5,385 nt of DNA. Origin: Planctomycetota bacterium. Lineage in GTDB: Bacteria; Planctomycetota; PUPC01; JABMSA01; JAUWKK01. Location of the stretch: positions 1 to 5,385 of the forward strand of contig JAUWKK010000213.1 in NCBI GenBank assembly GCA_030614245.1, read 5' to 3'. A program made the position numbers and the translations under genes. The notes beneath the pieces were generated by a model, which did not search any database, had not been told where the DNA came from, and saw only the letters and a list, made by a program, of their open reading frames with translations. Shown in pieces: positions 1 through 4,165 of this stretch. How positions within the stretch are numbered: position 1 is the first letter of the stretch; each line of letters starts with the position of its first letter.

Positions 1-1564
1 CCAGCGCGATGTCGAACGCCATCCAGGCGACGCCGTGCTGCGCTTCAATCTCGCGAAGACGTTCTACGACCTCAAGCGCTGGCCGGAGGCGGTCGAGGCC
101 TTCGAGCGGTTCCTCTCGACTGGGCCGCTGGGCGAATGCCTCTGCTGGGGCGAGCTGTTCCTGGCCGGCGCGCTATTCAGGCTCGACCGGCTCGACGATG
201 CCGAGCGCCACGCGCGGCTGGCTCTCGATGCCTTCGGCGGCCACGCGCAGCCTCGGTGCCTGCTCGGCGATATCGAGGCGAAGCGCCGGCATTGGGACGC
301 GGCGCGGCAGTGGTTCACGTCGGCCGCGAAGACGCCCGTGCCGGAGCACGCGATCCTTTTCGTGAACCGTTTCTTCCACGGCGAATACCCGCGCACGCGG
401 CTGCGTGAGGTCGAGCGGTTCGCCGGGCCGTTCAGGCCCGGAGACGCCGGCACGCTCTGCATCTCGCTGGCCGAGGGCCCGGTCGAAGGCGCCGAGCACG
501 TCACGATCGATCCCTCCGAGCCGGCCCTCCCCGAGTGCGGACGCAAGTTCGACCGCATAATCGCCGACGGCGTCGTCGATAAATTCTCCAGCCCGGTCGC
601 CGTGATGAACGGCCTGTTCGACCTGGCGGACGACGGAGCCGAGGTGGTCGTCAGGACGCACCGGGCACCGTCGCCGGCGTCAGCCGGCGATCCCTTCGCA
701 CGCTCGCAGTGGAACGAGCAGACCTTCTGGTACATCCAGCGCGGGAACGTCCTGCACGAGAAGTTCCGCGAGCCCTACGGCATCAGGTGCAGCTTCAACA
801 TCCGCCGCGTCAAGGTGGCAGGCGAGGTCATCACGGCCGAGCTCGAGGCGGTCAAGAGCGACCGCTGCGACGTGGTCTCGATCATCGTGCTGAACTGGAA
901 CACGGCGGCGATCACGCGGTGCTGCATCGATGCGATCGGCCGGCACGTCGTCCATCCGCACGAGATCATACTGATAGACAACGGCTCGACCGAGCCGGGC
1001 ACGGAATCGCTGGCGCGGCTCGACGGCGTGCGGTTCTTTCGAAATGCCGAGAACGCAGGCTTCGCCCGAGGCTGCAACCAGGGCGCAAACTCGGCGAAAG
1101 GCGACCTGCTGCTGTTTCTCAACAGCGACTGTATCGCCGACCGCGATTTCCTCGCGCCGATGGTGGAGCTGTTGCTCTCGAAGCCGAAGGCGGGCGCGGT
1201 TGGGCCGTTCGCCGACTACGCGGCGCCGCCCCAGGGCTTCATTCCGCGCGACGAATGGACGGAACGAGAAGACTTGCTCCTCGGCGAGAAGCAGTTCCTC
1301 GTCGGTTTCTGCCAGTTGATGCGGCGCGACGTCTTCCAGAAGCTCGGCGGTTTCGACGAGAAGTTCGACCTCGGCGGCTACGAAGACTTCGACCTCTCGC
1401 TCCGCCTGGGCCGAGCCGGCTACGAGAAATGGATCTGCGGCAAGGCGTGGATACACCACATCGGCCACCAGACGTTCCTGCGCAACGGCATCCCCAACCC
1501 CTGCATCACGCCCGGCGCGCACAACCGGCGGCACTTCGAGGAGAAGTACGGGGTGCTCGGTTAA
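1..1564 (+). CDS. TPR / degenerate methyltransferase-like / GT2 glycosyltransferase (5' partial)
   Basis: The frame is already open at base 2 (Gln-Arg-Asp-Val-Glu...), so the true start lies upstream of the window; the GTG at 35 falls inside a TPR helix and is not a convincing start. Numbering from the codon at base 2: residues ~1-125 hold about three TPR units (one contains NLAKTFYDLKRWPEAVEAF). Residues ~150-275 resemble a class I SAM methyltransferase of the 'LNLGCG...VDIDP' type but without the glycine motif. Residues ~293-505 form a GT-A family 2 glycosyltransferase: SIIVLNWN strand, DNGS (Asp326), NSD at 374-376 as the DXD-type nucleotide-sugar/metal site, and GGYEDFDLSLR with Glu461-Asp462 as probable catalytic acids, then an HHIGH stretch. 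The GT2 closest in type is the rhamnosyltransferase/O-antigen class acting at the cytoplasmic membrane face; donor and acceptor are unknown. The C-terminus is complete (TAA at 1562). Domain calls for TPR and GT2 are firm; the middle domain is less so. Confidence 0.9.
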   Translation, partial: QRDVERHPGDAVLRFNLAKTFYDLKRWPEAVEAFERFLSTGPLGECLCWGELFLAGALFRLDRLDDAERHARLALDAFGGHAQPRCLLGDIEAKRRHWDAARQWFTSAAKTPVPEHAILFVNRFFHGEYPRTRLREVERFAGPFRPGDAGTLCISLAEGPVEGAEHVTIDPSEPALPECGRKFDRIIADGVVDKFSSPVAVMNGLFDLADDGAEVVVRTHRAPSPASAGDPFARSQWNEQTFWYIQRGNVLHEKFREPYGIRCSFNIRRVKVAGEVITAELEAVKSDRCDVVSIIVLNWNTAAITRCCIDAIGRHVVHPHEIILIDNGSTEPGTESLARLDGVRFFRNAENAGFARGCNQGANSAKGDLLLFLNSDCIADRDFLAPMVELLLSKPKAGAVGPFADYAAPPQGFIPRDEWTEREDLLLGEKQFLVGFCQLMRRDVFQKLGGFDEKFDLGGYEDFDLSLRLGRAGYEKWICGKAWIHHIGHQTFLRNGIPNPCITPGAHNRRHFEEKYGVLG

Positions 1565-1580
1565 GAGGAGCAACTCTTGA
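1561..1580 (+). terminator. weak hairpin over the glycosyltransferase stop codon
   Basis: AAGAG (1563-1567) pairs with CTCTT (1574-1578) across a 6-base loop, and the stem can extend by one U-A and one G-U pair. It sits on the TAA stop but has no following T-run, so it is at best a poor intrinsic terminator between two convergent genes. No better terminator is visible in the 69-base gap. Confidence 0.2.
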
Positions 1581-1633
1581 ACTCACCCCCCATGCCCCCT
1601 TGCCACCCTTTCCAGCTGTAATCCGGGACCCCG

Positions 1634-2446
1634 TCAGTCGTCGTCGCCGGTGAGTATGTCGTGGAGCTTGTCGAGGGCTTCGTGTTCGATCTGCCTGACG
1701 CGCTCGCGGGTGAGCCCTATTTGCGCGCCGACCTGTTTGAGCGTCATCGGCTCGGTGCCCTCGATGCCGTATCGCATGCGCAGCACGTCCGCCTCGCGTT
1801 CGGTGATGGCATCGAGCAGTTCGTGCAGCCGGAGCTTCTCCTGCCGGTCGAAGATTATCTCTTCGGGCCGGGGGATGGAGTGGTCTTCGATGACTTCTTT
1901 GAGCGAATACATCAGGTCGAGGCTGATCGGCTGACTGCTCGAGAGGGGATCTCTCATGACGCGGCGTATGACGTTGATCCGTTCGGGCGCCATGTCGAGA
2001 TGCTCTGCGATCTCCTCGATCGTCGGCTCGCGCCCGAGCGATGCGGCGAGCTGCGTCTGTGCCTTCTTCCACTGCGCGATCATATCGATCACGTACGCCG
2101 GAATGCGAACGGTCTTTACCGTACTCGTGATCGCCCTGCGGATGCATTGCTTGATCCACCAGGTGGCGTAAGTGCTGAACCGTCCTTCGTCGGGCCTGAA
2201 TCGCTCGACCGCCTTGAGCAGGCCTAAGTTGCCTTCTTCGATGAGATCGAGGAAGGACAACCCGCGATTGACGTACGTTTTCGCAATACTGATGACCAGC
2301 CGCAGGTTGGCGGTTATCAGCCGATCCCGGGCCTGCTGATCTCCCTGGAGGAACCGCTCGGCGAGTTCCTTTTCCTCTTTAGCCGTCAGCAGTCCGATGT
2401 TGCTGATGTCCTTGAGATAGGTTTCGAGGGCCGGTTCTTTGACGAT
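1634..2446 (-). CDS. RNA polymerase sigma-70 factor (RpoD/RpoS-like, lacking region 1.1), probable ATC start
   Basis: This encodes a promoter-recognition subunit of RNA polymerase, 270 residues if started at ATC 2446. Region 1.2 is residues 3-36 (begins VKEPALETYLKDIS). Region 2 follows with ANLRLVISIAK (46-56) and RGLSFLDLIEEGNLGLLKAV (61-80). Region 2.4, the -10 reader, is FSTYATWWIKQ (90-100). Region 3 begins near TVKTVRIPAY (~109-118). Region 4.2, the -35 reader, is MTLKQVGAQIGLTRERVRQI (234-253), ending in GDDD and TGA. All core regions are intact, so it should be functional. The frame is closed upstream by TAA at 2500-2498, and no ATG/GTG/TTG occurs until a TTG at 2260, which would delete region 1.2 and part of region 2. 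From memory, planctomycetal homologues start with Met directly before VKEPALETYL, exactly where ATC 2446 lies behind a strong Shine-Dalgarno. Short group 1/2-type sigma factors like this are common in Planctomycetes. Its regulon is not evident. Confidence 0.93.
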   Translation of the reverse strand: MVKEPALETYLKDISNIGLLTAKEEKELAERFLQGDQQARDRLITANLRLVISIAKTYVNRGLSFLDLIEEGNLGLLKAVERFRPDEGRFSTYATWWIKQCIRRAITSTVKTVRIPAYVIDMIAQWKKAQTQLAASLGREPTIEEIAEHLDMAPERINVIRRVMRDPLSSSQPISLDLMYSLKEVIEDHSIPRPEEIIFDRQEKLRLHELLDAITEREADVLRMRYGIEGTEPMTLKQVGAQIGLTRERVRQIEHEALDKLHDILTGDDD

Positions 2447-2460
2447 GGCTCGTCCTCCTC
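2444..2460 (-). promoter_or_regulatory. strong Shine-Dalgarno and ATC start of the sigma factor
   Basis: On the minus strand GAGGAGG (2460-2454) is followed by 7 bases and then ATC (2446-2444), GTC, AAA, GAA. The ribosome site is near perfect and at ideal spacing, which marks ATC as the start although it is not a standard initiator. AUU is the start of infC, where it allows IF3-dependent autocontrol, so a similar low-efficiency or regulated start is possible. A G-to-C error in the assembly is the simple alternative. Confidence 0.6.
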
Positions 2461-2513
2461 GGCCCGGACGCGGATGTCCGGCCAGCGATCGCGGAACTTA
2501 TCCCCAAGACTCC

Positions 2514-2541
2514 AGTATAGGAATCTTCGCGGCGGAATCAA
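2514..2541 (-). promoter_or_regulatory. sigma-70 type promoter of the sigma factor gene
   Basis: Minus strand: -35 TTGATT (2541-2536), 16-base spacer, -10 TATACT (2519-2514; five of six match TATAAT). Transcription would begin near 2507, giving a leader of about 60 bases before the ATC start. This also argues against translation starting further upstream in another frame. Confidence 0.6.
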
Positions 2542-2557
2542 GTTCAAACGTTCAAAA
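2542..2557 (-). repeat. tandem GTTCAAAC direct repeat next to the -35 box
   Basis: On the plus strand GTTCAAAC (2542-2549) is followed at once by GTTCAAAA (2550-2557); on the minus strand this reads as two TTTGAAC units ending directly before the -35 box. Two same-facing half-sites at 8-bp pitch in this position could bind an activator or repressor of the sigma gene. Function is inferred from position only. Confidence 0.35.
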
Positions 2558-2569
2558 CCCCGCAGGCGC

Positions 2570-2589
2570 AAGGAAAGCTCCAGAGGAGC
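2570..2589 (-). terminator. short hairpin with T-rich tail
   Basis: Minus strand: GCTCC (2589-2585), 3-base loop, GGAGC (2581-2577), then TTTCCTT (2576-2570). The stem is only 5 bp and the tail is interrupted by CC, but the order hairpin then T-rich tail, between the DUF1080 gene and the sigma promoter, fits a weak Rho-independent terminator for the upstream gene. Confidence 0.35.
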
Positions 2590-2592
2590 GAA

Positions 2593-2620
2593 GGGCTATA
2601 GCCCCGCCTATGCCGGGGCT
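2593..2620. repeat. two overlapping palindromes
   Basis: GGGCTATAGCCC (2593-2604) is a perfect 12-base palindrome. AGCCCCG (2600-2606) also pairs perfectly with CGGGGCT (2614-2620) over a 7-base loop. They share 2600-2604, so in single strands they compete. They lie in the gap between two same-strand genes and may be part of terminator structure or a decayed REP-type element. Confidence 0.45.
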
Positions 2621-2636
2621 TAGGGAACGCGTCTTG

Positions 2637-2663
2637 CCGGTAAGCCGCGCGGCTGCTCACCGG
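2637..2663 (-). terminator. GC-rich hairpin spanning the DUF1080 stop codon
   Basis: CCGGT (2637-2641) pairs with ACCGG (2659-2663), enclosing the perfect 12-base palindrome AGCCGCGCGGCT (2643-2654). The structure includes the TGA of the DUF1080 gene (2659-2657). It lacks a T-run, so it may slow polymerase or protect the 3' end rather than act as a full intrinsic terminator. Confidence 0.35.
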
Positions 2664-3391
2664 GCCGCTGCTTTCAACGGCTTGAGGCGGATGTTGCGGT
2701 ATGCGACCGGGCCGTGATCGCCCTGGAGCATGAGCGGGCCGACAGGCTTCTCGTCTCTGAACGCCCCGGCCCGGGTCATCCCGGTCACCCCCTGGTTCTC
2801 GTGGATGACGATACCGTTGTGCACGACCTCGACGAAGACGGCGTTGGCGGTCTTCTTGCCGTTCTCGTCGAAACGCGGCGCCTTGAAGATTACGTCGAAA
2901 GTCTGCCATTCGCCGGGTTTGCGGGATGCGTTGACGCGCGGCGGACGGCCCTCGAAGCCTTTGCCGTTGCGCCAGCGCTGGTAGATGCCGCCGCAATCGC
3001 TGTGCTTCGGTTCCGTCACGCCCCAACTCTCGAGTACCTGAATCTCGTACCGGCCCATGAAGTATACGCCGGAGTTCGAGCCTTTCGGCACCACGAACTC
3101 AACGTGAGCCTCTACGTCGCCGTGTTCGTGTTTCGTCAGGAGGTTGCGCGTTCTGCCTTTCGCGCCGTTCACGATGATGCCCGTGCCCGCCTTCCAGCTC
3201 AGCAGCTTCTCATTCTTCGGATTCACGAAGACCTCCCCCGCTATCTCCCAGTCGCCGGTCTTCCCGCGCCACGCCGAGAAGTCGCCGCCCTCGATAGGCT
3301 CGACGCACTTCGCATCATCGGCACCATGAACCACGCCCATCAGGCAGACTACGCCAACCAATACGCTTATACATCCTGGCACTGCACTCAT
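2657..3391 (-). CDS. secreted DUF1080 / 3-keto-disaccharide hydrolase-family protein
   Basis: The 244-residue protein starts at ATG 3391 behind AAGGAG (3404-3399, 7-base spacing). Residues 1-24 form a signal peptide with core ISVLVGVVCLMGVV and likely cleavage after VHGA. Its N-region has no Lys or Arg, which is unusual. The rest is one DUF1080 (PF06439) beta-sandwich of concanavalin-like fold: W-x-I strand near 48-50, LLTKHEHGDVEAHVEF (84-99), NSGVYFMGRYEIQVLES (106-122), CGGIYQ (133-138), PGEWQTFDVIFKAPRF (159-174), HNG (191-193), and the family end motif LQGDHGPVAYRNIRL (222-236). Members of this family include hydrolases of 3-keto-glycosides and are very numerous in Planctomycetes and Bacteroidetes; the exact substrate cannot be read here. 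It should act in the periplasm or outside the cell. No oxidoreductase or transporter partner is next to it. It is on the same strand as the downstream sigma gene but separated by hairpins and a promoter. Confidence 0.93.
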   Translation of the reverse strand: MSAVPGCISVLVGVVCLMGVVHGADDAKCVEPIEGGDFSAWRGKTGDWEIAGEVFVNPKNEKLLSWKAGTGIIVNGAKGRTRNLLTKHEHGDVEAHVEFVVPKGSNSGVYFMGRYEIQVLESWGVTEPKHSDCGGIYQRWRNGKGFEGRPPRVNASRKPGEWQTFDVIFKAPRFDENGKKTANAVFVEVVHNGIVIHENQGVTGMTRAGAFRDEKPVGPLMLQGDHGPVAYRNIRLKPLKAAAR

Positions 3392-3445
3392 AGTATCTCT
3401 CCTTCAACGAGGCCCCCAGGGAATCACCTGTTCACTACAGACGCT

Positions 3446-3474
3446 ATTGTAGGACAAGACGGAACGAGATGCAA
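3446..3474 (-). promoter_or_regulatory. candidate promoter of the DUF1080 gene
   Basis: Minus strand: -10 TACAAT (3451-3446; five of six match) with TTGCAT (3474-3469) at a 17-base spacing as a weak -35 (first three bases match). The transcription start would be near 3439, leaving a leader of about 48 bases before ATG 3391. The -10 is convincing, the -35 only fair. Confidence 0.45.
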
Positions 3475-3525
3475 TCCCTCGTGCAGAGCAGGTTGCGTAG
3501 TTCGGTGCCGTGTATGTGTTTAGCA

Positions 3526-3569
3526 ACGCAGAGAGCTCCGAAGAAGCGACAGGCCGCAGCCACGCAGAG
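3526..3569 (+). repeat. two ACGCAGAG direct copies
   Basis: ACGCAGAG occurs at 3526-3533 and 3562-3569; GCAGAGCAGG near 3483 may be a third worn copy. This word in tandem is a familiar intergenic repeat in several environmental bacterial groups (recalled, not searched). Here it appears decayed. Confidence 0.45.
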
Positions 3570-3646
3570 GCAACATCCCTCCGTGGGGCAGGCACCCGAA
3601 CAACACGGATAATGAGAAGACGGCGCATCTCGACAGCCAGACCACC

Positions 3647-3677
3647 TTATCTGCATCTGCGTTTATCTGTGGTTCCA
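3647..3677 (+). repeat. degenerate ATCTG repeat (ATCTGCGT...ATCTGTGGTTCC type)
   Basis: ATCTG occurs at 3649-3653, 3655-3659 and 3665-3669, ending in TGTGGTTCC. On the opposite strand it reads ACGCAGAT, nearly the inverse of the ACGCAGAG copies at 3526-3569, so the two stretches may be arms of one old repeat element. The minus-strand peptide MEPQINADADK encoded here is an artefact of this repeat. Confidence 0.5.
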
Positions 3678-3896
3678 TTCCCTCCTCAAGCAGAATACTC
3701 TTAAGGCCTGCGGGGAAGATGCTTTTTCGATGTGCCGTAACTCCGCTCATCACAAGCGGTAACGTACAGCGCAACCGACTCTCTCCACCAGAAGAATGCT
3801 TGCCTCGAGCCGGTGCGGTGGCTACAATCTCCCGCGAAATAGCCGGCCAGTCGGATCAGCCAGGAGCCAGCCCGCACAGCAACGCGGCCAAGCAGG

Positions 3897-3931
3897 ATTC
3901 AGTTTTCAGTGATCAGTGATCAGTATTCAGT
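3897..3931 (+). repeat. heptanucleotide tandem array, left arm (5 units)
   Basis: Five 7-bp units are in exact register: ATTCAGT, TTTCAGT, GATCAGT, GATCAGT, ATTCAGT, consensus NNTCAGT. It is separated by 22 bases from a second heptad array running in the opposite sense. Resembles the short tandemly repeated repetitive (STRR) heptads known from cyanobacteria; similar arrays are recalled from planctomycete genomes. Confidence 0.8.
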
Positions 3932-3953
3932 GGGATTCAATGGCGATATAGCG

Positions 3954-4009
3954 CTTACTTCTTACTTCTTCCTGGTTACTGCTTACTGCTTACTGATTAC
4001 TGATTACAG
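3954..4009 (+). repeat. heptanucleotide tandem array, right arm (8 units)
   Basis: Eight 7-bp units are in exact register: CTTACTT, CTTACTT, CTTCCTG, GTTACTG, CTTACTG, CTTACTG, ATTACTG, ATTACAG, consensus NTTACTG. Read on the opposite strand the units are CAGTAAN, matching the TCAGT core of the left arm, so the two arrays form an imperfect inverted repeat about the spacer at 3932-3953. Confidence 0.85.
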
Positions 4010-4057
4010 ACTTGCCCGGCCGCCGGCGAAGACCGGCTTCAACGGCCCCGCAGATAT

Positions 4058-4114
4058 GTGGAGCAGACTTTCCAGTCTGCTAAAGTGAATCGGCAGGCTA
4101 AAAGCCTGCCCCAC
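4058..4114. repeat. REP-like twin-hairpin element
   Basis: Hairpin 1: AGCAGACT (4062-4069), TTCC loop, AGTCTGCT (4074-4081), 8 of 8 pairs. Hairpin 2: GGCAGGCT (4092-4099), AAA loop, AGCCTGCC (4103-4110), 8 of 8 pairs. The ends GTGG (4058) and CCAC (4114) also pair: the 12-base outer arms 4058-4069 and 4103-4114 are complementary at 10 of 12 positions, so the whole element can fold as one long stem or two small ones. This two-hairpin architecture is typical of REP/BIME elements moved by RAYT (IS200-like) transposases; none is in the window. Confidence 0.75.
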
Positions 4115-4130
4115 TAAGAGAAATGATTCG

Positions 4131-4158
4131 TTGACAATCTTTCCTGCTTGCGTATAGG
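4131..4158 (+). promoter_or_regulatory. sigma-70 promoter of the TolB/TPR gene, start nearly leaderless
   Basis: A perfect -35 TTGACA (4131-4136), 16-base spacer, and -10 TATAGG (4153-4158; four of six match). Transcription should start about 4164-4166, on the ATG at 4166. The -10 overlaps the weak ribosome site GGTGA (4157-4161), so the mRNA from this promoter would lack it and be leaderless. Confidence 0.55.
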
Positions 4159-4165
4159 TGAAGCG

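Larger units (their letters stand above)
3475..4130. other. non-coding, repeat-rich intergenic region
   Basis: No open frame here looks like a protein, and no tRNA or known RNA fold is seen. Three separate repeat families are present (listed on their own). Bases 3678-3896 hold nothing recognisable. A small GCCGG/CCGGC hairpin lies at 4022-4037. Short frames such as 3719-3919 (+) and 3774-3520 (-) are repeat-derived or compositionally odd and are not called genes. Confidence 0.7.

Noticed and set aside
680..1573. 297-codon open frame on the minus strand
   Set aside because: It lies opposite the clear GT2 domain; its sequence is low-complexity (Ala/Val/Glu/Arg-rich) and matches no motif. It is a GC-rich shadow frame.
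1577..1621. Tiny frame starting TTG after GAGGAG, downstream of the glycosyltransferase stop
   Set aside because: Only 14 codons, Pro-rich (MNSPPMPPCHPFQL), no conserved feature; the GAGGAG is probably chance.
1581..1633. Minus-strand terminator for the sigma gene
   Set aside because: No stem with a T-run is visible after the TGA at 1636-1634; the stretch is only C/G-run rich.
709..1653. 314-codon open frame on the plus strand overlapping the glycosyltransferase
   Set aside because: Arg-rich translation of the +2 frame of the GT2 gene, with no recognisable fold.
2386..2571. Possible N-terminal extension of the sigma factor by frameshift (DKFRDRWPDIRVRAEEDEPS frame)
   Set aside because: It would begin at TTG upstream of the predicted promoter, has no homology to sigma N-termini, and the VKEPALETYL start in the other frame fits known family length.
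2714..3523. 269-codon open frame on the plus strand
   Set aside because: It is antisense to the DUF1080 gene, whose family motifs are clear, and runs on into non-coding repeats.
3520..3919. Small genes at 3774-3520 (-) and 3719-3919 (+)
   Set aside because: Translations are repeat-derived or compositionally random, with no ribosome site; treated as non-coding.
3897..4009. CRISPR array
   Set aside because: The repeats are 7-bp contiguous units with no spacers between them and no cas genes are near.
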